Below, one piece after another: positions 33,988 through 40,815 of a DNA stretch of 64,000 bases (positions are counted from its first letter, which is position 1; every line of letters starts with the position of its first letter). A model generated the notes under the pieces. It was not told where the DNA came from and did not search any database. It saw only the letters and a list, made by a program, of their open reading frames with translations. This DNA is from Halobacillus halophilus (GTDB lineage Bacteria; Bacillota; Bacilli; Bacillales; Halobacillaceae), in the NCBI RefSeq assembly GCF_020171985.1, contig NZ_JAIVAL010000004.1, forward strand, positions 62,001-126,000, given 5' to 3'. The position numbers were made by a program, and so were the translations under genes.

Positions 33988-35301
33988 CTACTGACGAGCA
34001 TCTTCCCAGGCTTTCGTTGCCTGTTGTTCAACTTCTTCCCAGGTAATGTCACCTGCGATATACTCCTGCATCGCTACACCTAGAGCATCTTCTGTCCAAG
34101 CTGTTGGAGCACCAAGGAAGACCCAGCCCAGTGTATTTCCTTCTTTTGCATAGTTATAGATTTCCTGAGAAATTGGATCCGCAATTTCCTGATCTTCATA
34201 ACCTTCATATGCCGGGATAAACTTGAATTCTTCTGTTACGAATTTCTTACCTGTGTCAGAAGTGTACATCCAGTCTAAGAAATCTTTACTTGCCTGCACG
34301 ACTTCCTCTCCAGACTCTTTATTTACTACCCAGTAGTTAGGAACGCCAACTGGAATGCTTCCTTCATATCCTTCTACAGGAATCGGAAGAAGCCCAACGT
34401 TGTTTTGAGCAAACTCTTCATCCATAGAGGCAATGGTGTTATACACCCAGTTCCCCTGTTGAATCATCGCTACATTTCCTAGTGAGAAATGCTCCTCAAC
34501 CTGTTGAGAATAGTCAAGGCTCAATGTTGGTTGAATAGAGTTATCATTTTGCAAGTCTGTGAAACGCTTCATCTGGTCACCCATAGCGAATTCAACTGTG
34601 TCAGCTTCATAAGCTTCCATCACATCATGGTTAAACTCATCGGCAAGATAGGCATTAGCCAAGTGGTTACCCATTACCCATTTCTCTTTAGCAGGGAATG
34701 CAAATGGTGCTTTAATACCCAGCTCGTCCTTTTTACTGTTAAGCGTTTCTACAGCTCCTTCTAAATCATCCATCGTTTTAATTTCATCTGGATTGATTCC
34801 GGCTTCTTCAAAGACTTTCTTATTGTAAAGCAGTCCGTAACCTTCCTGGTTGAATGGCAGACCTAAGATTTGGTCGTCACGCTTAACACTTGTCAAAGTT
34901 CCTTCAAGAGCAGCGCCCGCTGCTTCTGTATCAGATAAATCAGCTAAGTATTTCTCATATTCGTCCACGCTTGTTGGACCGCCAACGTTAAAAATGTCCG
35001 GTTCCTCTCCTGAAGAGAAGGAAGTTTTCAGAGACGCACCATAATCATTTCCGCCGCCAACCGTTTTAACATTAATATTCACGTCAGGATTTTCTTCTTC
35101 ATACATGGAAACCAGTTCTTCAAACTGATCTTTAAATTCGACTTTAAATTGGAAAACATCCACCGTTACGGCGTCTCCAGATGCTTCCTCTCCTTCTGAA
35201 TCTCCACCGCTGTCGCCTGAAGAGAAGGAGCAGCCTGTTAATGCGATACTAGAAGCTAGAAGTGCAGTAGCAATACCCGAGTAAAATTTTTTACCTTTCA
35301 T
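33988..35301 (-). CDS. extracellular sugar-binding lipoprotein, second sugar operon
   Basis: 437-residue family 1 solute-binding protein. Signal MKGKKFYSGIATALLASSI, lipobox ALTGC, then a Ser/Gly/Glu/Asp linker and the binding domain. ATG 35301 follows AGGGGTGG; the longer frame to 35343 has no site and would push the signal peptide inwards. First gene of the operon; two LacI-type operators lie 90-200 bases upstream. Confidence 0.92.
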   Translation of the reverse strand: MKGKKFYSGIATALLASSIALTGCSFSSGDSGGDSEGEEASGDAVTVDVFQFKVEFKDQFEELVSMYEEENPDVNINVKTVGGGNDYGASLKTSFSSGEEPDIFNVGGPTSVDEYEKYLADLSDTEAAGAALEGTLTSVKRDDQILGLPFNQEGYGLLYNKKVFEEAGINPDEIKTMDDLEGAVETLNSKKDELGIKAPFAFPAKEKWVMGNHLANAYLADEFNHDVMEAYEADTVEFAMGDQMKRFTDLQNDNSIQPTLSLDYSQQVEEHFSLGNVAMIQQGNWVYNTIASMDEEFAQNNVGLLPIPVEGYEGSIPVGVPNYWVVNKESGEEVVQASKDFLDWMYTSDTGKKFVTEEFKFIPAYEGYEDQEIADPISQEIYNYAKEGNTLGWVFLGAPTAWTEDALGVAMQEYIAGDITWEEVEQQATKAWEDARQ

Positions 35302-35392
35302 TTTTCCACCCCTATTTTTCCGAATTATTGAATCCGCTTTCAATACGTGGCAAAAAAAATAATTGATCTTGCCACACCCTAACTACAAGGGT

Positions 35393-35410
35393 TGCGCATA
35401 CGTTTGCACG
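35393..35410. promoter_or_regulatory. LacI-type operator, proximal
   Basis: TGCGCATACGTTTGCACG; its complement CGTGCAAACGTATGCGCA matches the distal site at 35485. CGTGCAAACG-like palindromes are typical LacI/GalR targets. Some cre character is also possible. Confidence 0.6.
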
Positions 35411-35484
35411 ATTGTTATGAAAAAAACTCATTCACTAGATTAAAATCTCTTAATTAAATGAGCTTCCCTACCAATGAACAGTTT

Positions 35485-35502
35485 TGTGAATACGTTTGCA
35501 CA
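35485..35502. promoter_or_regulatory. LacI-type operator, distal
   Basis: TGTGAATACGTTTGCACA, an imperfect palindrome centred on ACGT. It is 92 bases from the proximal site, about nine helical turns, a spacing that would allow DNA looping by a tetramer. Confidence 0.6.
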
Positions 35503-35782
35503 AAAATTCAATAACTCTTAAGTTAAGTAAATAGTAACACGGTCCTTTTGTAAAAACAACAAATAATTTTTAAAAAATTCTCGAAATTGGAAGCGATACC
35601 AGATTAGATTAGGAAATGGCGGATGTCATTTAATAGAAAAAAGATGAATAATCTTGTCTTCTGCCGAACCTAAATGGCCAAGGTTACGATCGTACTTAGT
35701 CGAAATGGTCGTAGTTAAGTAGTGTTTACTTAAATGCTTATTATTAAAGCTGTTTTATACGCCAATCGTTCATGATTCCAGC

Positions 35783-35813
35783 ATCATGAATTTAGTTTGC
35801 TTCTCATAAACTA
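35783..35813 (+). promoter_or_regulatory. possible mother-cell (sigma-E/sigma-K) promoter of the Hsp20 gene
   Basis: CATAAACTA (35805-35813) fits the CATANNNTA -10 element of sigma-K/sigma-E, and ATCATGA (35783-35789) could be a -35 box with a 15-bp spacer. A motif match only. The rest of the gap between the binding-protein operators and this point shows no gene or clear hairpin. Confidence 0.35.
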
Positions 35814-35835
35814 AAACAGCGGGGTGAACTTACTT

Positions 35836-36267
35836 ATGAATAATAAGAACAGTAACGGTAAATTAAACTGGAATGCTTTTTCTGAAAATGTTGAGAAAGT
35901 TCTGGGTGAAGACTTCTGGAACGATATGCATCATGTCATTCCTAAAAGAGGGCCTTCTTATGACTATTATGAGACAGAGAAAGAAGGCGTTATAATTGTA
36001 GACCTCCCCGGTTATCACTCCAATGACCCCCTTCACTTATCCCAGCAGGGTACACAATTAATTATTAAGGGGCGAATCTCCTATCCCTACCCTGTACCTG
36101 AAGAAAAATTACTTCACAGTGAAAGGTTGAAGGGTGAATTCAAAAGGATCATTCCCGTCCCCTTTCATTTCACGTACGAAGACGTACAAACATCCTATAA
36201 AGACGGGGTTGTTCTGATCAAAATCACAAAGAACTCTTCGGCAAATGAAATAGAAATCCAGTTTTAA
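35836..36267 (+). CDS. Hsp20/alpha-crystallin-like protein A (CotP/CotM-like)
   Basis: 143 residues with one alpha-crystallin domain: start of the sandwich at EKEGVIIVDLPGYHS, conserved end LKGEFKRIIPVPFHFTYEDV and the DGVVLIKIT strand. The C-terminal IxI anchor is replaced by EIEIQF. B. subtilis CotM and CotP are Hsp20-like spore-coat proteins, and the neighbouring GerP-like genes make a spore role more likely than general heat shock. ATG 35836 is chosen over GTG 35824, as GGGGTGA lies eight bases before it. Its stop overlaps the converging Hsp20-like gene. Confidence 0.8.
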   Translation: MNNKNSNGKLNWNAFSENVEKVLGEDFWNDMHHVIPKRGPSYDYYETEKEGVIIVDLPGYHSNDPLHLSQQGTQLIIKGRISYPYPVPEEKLLHSERLKGEFKRIIPVPFHFTYEDVQTSYKDGVVLIKITKNSSANEIEIQF

Positions 36268-36725
36268 TAAAAAACGTGGATTTCTTTTTCATAATCCTCT
36301 CTCTTTTTGTGGAGACGTACTTCAATCGTTCCATCGCTGTATTGAGCAGATATATTTCGCCGGCTGGGCTGTCCGGGCAAAGGAATCGTTTTTTTCCCTT
36401 CCCCTACGCCTTCCACATATAATTTACAGTTACCAAGAGTGAGACGCAGTGCGTCCATATCTGTTTCTTTAGGCAGTCGAATTTGAACAACATAGTAAAG
36501 CATTAACTCCACTACCTCATAATCAAAACCTGTCTGTTCCTTAGGATCAGAGGTGGAATTGGGCGAATTAAACATATGCTGCGTTGGTTTAAGAGCATCT
36601 TCAATCGATTGCTGGACATATTTATTGATATTGGCCATATCAAACATTGAATTTGAAAAAGGGAGTCCCGGCTTGCCGTCCTTTTGCTGGTCCGATTGAT
36701 TGAACCACTTCATAAAATCTTTCAT
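36264..36725 (-). CDS. Hsp20-like protein B
   Basis: 153 residues. The N-terminal half is polar, rich in Gln, Asn and Ser; the C-terminal half is a divergent alpha-crystallin sandwich (YYVVQIRLPKETDMDALRL, LPGQPSRRNISAQYSDGTIE, VRLHKK). It converges with Hsp20 protein A, their stop codons overlapping by four bases, and diverges from the GerP-like genes. Likely structural or chaperone role in the spore coat, by context. Confidence 0.7.
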   Translation of the reverse strand: MKDFMKWFNQSDQQKDGKPGLPFSNSMFDMANINKYVQQSIEDALKPTQHMFNSPNSTSDPKEQTGFDYEVVELMLYYVVQIRLPKETDMDALRLTLGNCKLYVEGVGEGKKTIPLPGQPSRRNISAQYSDGTIEVRLHKKREDYEKEIHVFY

Positions 36726-36769
36726 GCTTACAAAATCCTTTCATACCTTAATGACAGGAGGTGGATACT

Positions 36770-36970
36770 ATGACGCGTATATCTTTTCAAAACCTCACCA
36801 TTGACCAAGTTTCCAACTCTTCAGGAATTTACTCTGGTACGAATGTTCAGTCCAAGTTCTCTGCTCATCATCACAAAAATGAAGGCAACGGAATGATTAT
36901 AGGAAACAACAATGTCCTGCAGCAAAACAGACATCTGATTATTAAAAAGCCAAATCCTCACGGAGAATAG
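36770..36970 (+). CDS. small GerPA/GerPF-like protein 1
   Basis: 66 residues with pattern ISFQNLTIDQVSNSSGIYSG-x-N-x-Q, then KNEGNG-x-IIGNNNVLQQN. The same spacing of SG-I-x-x-G-x-N-x-Q, K-x-N, G and GN-N recurs in three other proteins of this cluster. The layout (short beta strands, glycine turns) resembles GerPA/GerPF, which help germinants pass the spore coat. ATG 36770 has AGGAGGTG upstream. The similarity is weak, so the family call is an inference. Confidence 0.65.
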   Translation: MTRISFQNLTIDQVSNSSGIYSGTNVQSKFSAHHHKNEGNGMIIGNNNVLQQNRHLIIKKPNPHGE

Positions 36971-36975
36971 CTGTC

Positions 36976-37296
36976 ATGTTTTTTGGCAGACGAAAAAAAC
37001 CATCACATGACCTCGAACACCTCTACAAAGAAATCTTGAAGCTCCAGAAAGCTGTTTTGGAAAATCAGGGTAAAACGGTAGAGTACCATTTTCATTTTGA
37101 CAAAGTTGATATCCACGACCCTAAACTGGAGCAATTAAGTTTTCAATTGGATCATTTGGATATAGAAGATTTAAGTGGGGCTTTAAATCTCGGAAATAAC
37201 TTTGGCGTGCATGTGAAACCATCTTATACAGAGAAACCTAAACTGGAAAAAACAAAAGATGGTTTAAAAATTACTTTCAAAGATAAGGAGGAATAA
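36976..37296 (+). CDS. GerPC-like coiled-coil/beta protein
   Basis: 106 residues: an N-terminal helix (HDLEHLYKEILKLQKAVLEN), then beta segments VEYHFHFDKVDIHD and LDIEDLSGALNLGNNFGV. GerPC has the same plan of an N-terminal coiled coil and a strand ending in GTLNIGLNP. Lies six bases after the preceding gene. Its end carries the AAGGAGG of the next gene. Confidence 0.6.
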   Translation: MFFGRRKKPSHDLEHLYKEILKLQKAVLENQGKTVEYHFHFDKVDIHDPKLEQLSFQLDHLDIEDLSGALNLGNNFGVHVKPSYTEKPKLEKTKDGLKITFKDKEE

Positions 37297-37297
37297 C

Positions 37298-37594
37298 TTG
37301 AACTTTCTTTCTCCTAATTTCTTCATCCGCAATATTCATATTGGAACTGTAGAGGACGCTTCATGTGTCAATCTCGGAAATAATGCTCCAAGCGGGTTTG
37401 AAAGCCATAAAAAACATAACCAGGGGTTTGGGAATGTTTATGGAGACGGTAATTCCCTTAAAGGCTTGCGCTCCATCCTAAGTGATTCAGCGATCCTGGA
37501 TATGATGGTGAACAGCAAAGATCAGGAAGTACCGGAATGGATTCAATCAATGATAAAGAATGAAATGGAAAAGGATACTCAAGAGTCTCCATAG
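37298..37594 (+). CDS. small GerPA/GerPF-like protein 2
   Basis: 98 residues starting at TTG 37298 with AAGGAGG six bases upstream. The N-terminal part NIHIGTVEDASCVNLGNNAP, then SHKKHNQGFGNVYGDGNS, fits the pattern shared by the cluster. A helical acidic tail (VPEWIQSMIKNEMEKD) is added. The 3' end overlaps the converging gene 37579-37827 by 16 bases. Confidence 0.6.
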   Translation: MNFLSPNFFIRNIHIGTVEDASCVNLGNNAPSGFESHKKHNQGFGNVYGDGNSLKGLRSILSDSAILDMMVNSKDQEVPEWIQSMIKNEMEKDTQESP

Positions 37595-37827
37595 CCTTTT
37601 CCATTGGATTCTTTGATCGTTTCTTCTTTAATAGGCATATCCACCATATCTTCATCGTGGATCACATTGATATTCTGATGCACTACGTTACCGTTTCCAA
37701 CAATGGTACCTAAAGCTGAATTTTCTTTTTGGTGAGAAGACCAGTTGTTTTGACTATTAGATCCTACAAATATCCCTGAACTCATTTTAATCTGATTGAC
37801 GTTAATGCAATCGAAGTGGACCTTCAT
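37579..37827 (-). CDS. small GerPA/GerPF-like protein 3
   Basis: 82 residues: INVNQIKMSSGIFVGSNSQ, then KENSALGTIVGNGNVVHQN and a tail INVIHDEDMVDMPI. The ending D-x-D-x-x-D-x-P is also in protein 4 and resembles the N-T-x-D-x-D-V-x-D end of GerPA/GerPF. ATG 37827 lies 12 bases after the stop of the upstream gene, probably a two-gene unit. Confidence 0.62.
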   Translation of the reverse strand: MKVHFDCINVNQIKMSSGIFVGSNSQNNWSSHQKENSALGTIVGNGNVVHQNINVIHDEDMVDMPIKEETIKESNGKGYGDS

Positions 37828-37839
37828 ATCATCAGTCCC

Positions 37840-38085
37840 TTAGTATTGAACGTTAGGCTGCGGGTTACTGATTTCCGGGTTAGTAACCGGCACATCTATT
37901 ACATCATTATCGAAAATGGTGTTTACATTATTTGTTGCAATAATTATTCCCACAGGAATGCCGGCAGCATTATTATTTTTCCCCTGCCACGACCAGTCGG
38001 CTTGATTATTTTGCCCGGTTGATATTGTTGCATTATCATTAAGTGCATTAACCGCTATCTGATTAAATACTACGGAAACAGGCAT
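37840..38085 (-). CDS. small GerPA/GerPF-like protein 4
   Basis: 81 residues: VVFNQIAVNALNDNATISTG-x-N-x-Q, WQGKNNNAAGIPVG, then NTIFDNDVIDVPV and a Pro/Asn-rich tail. GAGGTGAGGTG precedes the ATG. The D-x-D-x-x-D end is the closest point of likeness to GerPA/GerPF. First gene of a leftward pair. Confidence 0.62.
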   Translation of the reverse strand: MPVSVVFNQIAVNALNDNATISTGQNNQADWSWQGKNNNAAGIPVGIIIATNNVNTIFDNDVIDVPVTNPEISNPQPNVQY

Positions 38086-38145
38086 CTATTTCACCTCACC
38101 TCATTGTTAAAATATCCTATTCCAGGCCGCAGGGGAACGTGTCAG

Positions 38146-38349
38146 TCACCTAGGTGTTTGATTATTCCCAGCGGCTCCTCTCCACCGTTCCTCTTCCATA
38201 AGATCATAGCAATCTATACACAATTGGATATGAACTTTCCAATCTTCTTCCGGAATGACCAGGTCATCCTCACTTACTTCCCTCTGGCAATTCCAGCAGA
38301 TTTTATTTCTTCGATTGATATCGCGGAGGAACTCGTCGAATCTTCCCAT
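38146..38349 (-). CDS. small zinc-ribbon-like protein
   Basis: 67 residues with two Cys pairs, CWNCQREV and CIDCYDLM, 24 residues apart, suited to one zinc ion. The rest is charged and helical. Strong AGAGGAG site six bases from the ATG. No family recognised. It is upstream of the GerP-like pair on the same strand with a 60-base gap. Confidence 0.7.
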   Translation of the reverse strand: MGRFDEFLRDINRRNKICWNCQREVSEDDLVIPEEDWKVHIQLCIDCYDLMEEERWRGAAGNNQTPR

Positions 38350-38478
38350 GTTTTTCTCCTCTTTTCATGGTTTGAATATGTTCAGCATTGTTAATTTTTT
38401 ATATTTTTTTCCGTATAGGCTAATACATGACTCCGGAGTATGGTGTGGGTGGATCTCAATACTCAAAGTATAAGATAC

Positions 38479-38502
38479 TGCTTACTCTTCTACTAATGAG
38501 TA
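38479..38502. other. short inverted repeat in the gap before the isomerase
   Basis: CTTACTC / GAGTAAG with a 10-base loop, about 140 bases upstream of the rightward isomerase gene. It could be an operator. Nothing else is evident in 38350-38639. Confidence 0.35.
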
Positions 38503-38639
38503 AGTTATGATCTTTAAAGGTAATGAACACTGATTATTTAATTTTTTATAAATAAATCCCGCATTTTTAAAAGGGTTTTTCTCTCAAATATCTAATGTTG
38601 TATAAAGAGAGATAATTATTTAGAAATGGGGATTCACAA

Positions 38640-39389
38640 ATGAAAACAATACCAGTTGCCGCACAAATGTACACACTAAGAGAAGAAGCAGAAAAAGATT
38701 TTGCCGGTACAGTCAGGAAAGTAGCTGAATTAGGCTTTGATGCTGTAGAGTTTGCGGGGTTCGGCGGATTATCAGCCAGGGAAATTAAGAGTTTACTTGA
38801 AGAAACAGGTTTACAGGCGGCTTCCTGCCATGTTCCTCTGGATGATTTAAAGAATAATCTGGAACAAATCATTAATGACCAGAAAACAATCGGAAGCTCT
38901 TATATCGTCTGTCCTTACATAGATGAACGTGAGGAAGAAGATTACCAACAGTTAATTCCTCTTTTAGATCGTCTGGGTGAACAGTGTCGTCAGGAAGGTA
39001 TTACCTTGTGTTACCACAACCATGATTTTGAACTGCAAAAGCTTTCGGATGGCCGTACAGCTCTCGAGACCATCTTTGATGATACTCAAGCTGAAAACTT
39101 AAAAACAGAATTTGATATCTACTGGCTTAAAAAAGCAGGGGAACAGCCGGATGAGTGGCTGAAACGATATCAGGGAAGAAGCCCTCTTTTGCACTTGAAA
39201 GACATGACGGTGGATGACGAATCATTTTTTGCAGAGCTCGGAACGGGCGGGGTAGACCTGGATGCTGTATTCCATGCAGGTGAAGAAGCAGGAGTACAGT
39301 GGTGGATTATTGAGCAGGATGAGAGTCGTCGTTCTCCTTTAGAGAGCCTAGCGATCAGTATGGATTACATTAAACAGAAATTTAAATAA
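38640..39389 (+). CDS. sugar phosphate isomerase/epimerase family protein (IolE/IolH-like)
   Basis: 249-residue TIM barrel of the xylose isomerase-like superfamily. Metal residues are seen in LCYHNHDFEL, TEFDIYWLKKAG, LLHLKDM and WWIIEQDES. About 70 residues shorter than the isomerase at 27.2 kb and only distantly related to it. Single-gene unit with a weak ribosome site (GGGG) and a terminator. May act in the same sugar route as the operon upstream, but this is guesswork from proximity. Confidence 0.85.
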   Translation: MKTIPVAAQMYTLREEAEKDFAGTVRKVAELGFDAVEFAGFGGLSAREIKSLLEETGLQAASCHVPLDDLKNNLEQIINDQKTIGSSYIVCPYIDEREEEDYQQLIPLLDRLGEQCRQEGITLCYHNHDFELQKLSDGRTALETIFDDTQAENLKTEFDIYWLKKAGEQPDEWLKRYQGRSPLLHLKDMTVDDESFFAELGTGGVDLDAVFHAGEEAGVQWWIIEQDESRRSPLESLAISMDYIKQKFK

Positions 39390-39395
39390 AAAAAT

Positions 39396-39428
39396 AAGGC
39401 GCAGGCTTTTTAATAAAGTCTGCGCCTT
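39396..39428 (+). terminator. Terminator of the isomerase gene
   Basis: AAGGCGCAG...CTGCGCCTT stem followed by TT and flanked by A/T runs, seven bases after the stop. Confidence 0.85.
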
Positions 39429-39476
39429 TTCTTGGTATGTAAAAAAGCCTGAGTTCACTTGTGGAACCAGGCCTGA

Positions 39477-39806
39477 TTATTTGCTTTGATGGATCTTCCA
39501 TTTATTAAATTCCAAATATTCGCGAAATTGGTCTTTAGACACTCCTGAATTCATAGCTTCCTGGACAAGTTCCAGCCAGTCATCATCAAGCGTTTCATCC
39601 TTTGCATCTGACTCTCCGTGAAGAAGAAAATTAATAGAGACATCCAATTCTTTTGATATTTTTTCTAAGAATTGAATCGATGGGTTGGTCTGGATATTAC
39701 GTTCAATGGAGCTTAAGTATGACTTTGCAACTCCAGCCCTCTCAGCTAATTCAGACAGCGACATATGACGGGCTTTGCGAATTTGTTTGATGCGTTCACC
39801 GATCAT
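39477..39806 (-). CDS. sinR: SinR-type master regulator of biofilm formation
   Basis: 109 residues with an XRE helix-turn-helix (SLSELAERAGVAKSYLSSIE, residues 16-35) almost identical in pattern to B. subtilis SinR, followed by TNPSIQFLEKISKELDVS. The C-terminal SinI/SinR dimerisation helices are present (DDWLELVQEAMNSGVSKDQF, REYLEFNKW). Represses matrix and motility-switch genes in B. subtilis. No sinI-like antagonist gene is seen next to it, unlike B. subtilis. Confidence 0.92.
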   Translation of the reverse strand: MIGERIKQIRKARHMSLSELAERAGVAKSYLSSIERNIQTNPSIQFLEKISKELDVSINFLLHGESDAKDETLDDDWLELVQEAMNSGVSKDQFREYLEFNKWKIHQSK

Positions 39807-40095
39807 ATTTTCACCTACTTTCTTACCTAATATGAGTATAGCATATTTTATGAGAACGTTCTATTTAAAGCACAAAAATCAGTAAGTAGACCTATTCTTG
39901 AACATTATAACTCATTCTTTTGTATCTTATAACACAATAGTTATCCAAAATGCCTATGTACTTCATTCCTATTATATTCATCGGCTGAGAACTCATTTAT
40001 TTAAGTTTTTTATTCCGAAAGATCCGGGTTTTGATGTGTGAGACTTTGTTCAATCAGATATAATAAAGATAAATAAAGAATAACAGGTGATTATT

Positions 40096-40815
40096 ATGAA
40101 CGATCTCGTTGAACGTTTCGAGGTAGCCTTTAATCAAATCCATCAGCACCTCAAGGAGTTTAATGGGTACCCTAAAAATGATAATTTCGTTGAATTATTA
40201 CAGCGAAGTAAGTTGAAGCACAGTGTGATCCGCGTCCACTTTGATCTTCTAAAACAATATGCAAAACTTCGAAATGCACTCGTCCATGAGAGAATACGCG
40301 ATGATTATTACATTGCTACCCCTCATTTGGAAGTAGTCGAGAGCCTCGAGCATATTAAACAAACGCTTGATCAACCTCCTGAAGCGCTTGAATTTGCGAC
40401 TCAGCCGGTCATTTTCTTTAAAGACACCAGCCTCTTGACCGAAATTATGGCCGCCTTTGATCAGCAGGGTGTTTCGCAATTTCCTATCTATAACGGAGAC
40501 AATGAGTTCCTTGGTTTACTAACAAATGACGGGATTGTTCGCTGGTTTGCCCGTTCAGTAAATCAAAATCTTGTTAATTTGACGGATATTACGGCCAGAG
40601 ATGTCCTTCAAGATGGGTTAAACCCAAGTATAGAATTTTTATCCTCTCACGGAACGGTGTATGAATTAGAAGAACGATTTGAAAGAAGTCTTGAAGAGGA
40701 GCGTAAATTAAAAGCGGTGATTCTAACTGAATCTGGTAAAGCCAATGACGCTCCTTTAGGAATCGTAACCACCTGGGATTTAATCAAGGTGGATCGGAGG
40801 AATGAGGATGAGTGA
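40096..40815 (+). CDS. CBS-domain protein upstream of an ABC exporter
   Basis: 239 residues. The N-terminal helical region (FEVAFNQIHQHLKEF, LRNALVHERI) precedes a CBS pair: strand-helix segments QPVIFFKDTSLLTEIMAAF, QFPIYNGDNEFLGLLTNDGI and LGIVTTWDLIKV. CBS pairs bind adenosyl nucleotides and often regulate a partner protein. Its end overlaps the exporter gene by eight bases, so the exporter is the probable partner. ATG 40096 is used; GTG 40087 is too close to its own AGGTG. Confidence 0.8.
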   Translation: MNDLVERFEVAFNQIHQHLKEFNGYPKNDNFVELLQRSKLKHSVIRVHFDLLKQYAKLRNALVHERIRDDYYIATPHLEVVESLEHIKQTLDQPPEALEFATQPVIFFKDTSLLTEIMAAFDQQGVSQFPIYNGDNEFLGLLTNDGIVRWFARSVNQNLVNLTDITARDVLQDGLNPSIEFLSSHGTVYELEERFERSLEEERKLKAVILTESGKANDAPLGIVTTWDLIKVDRRNEDE

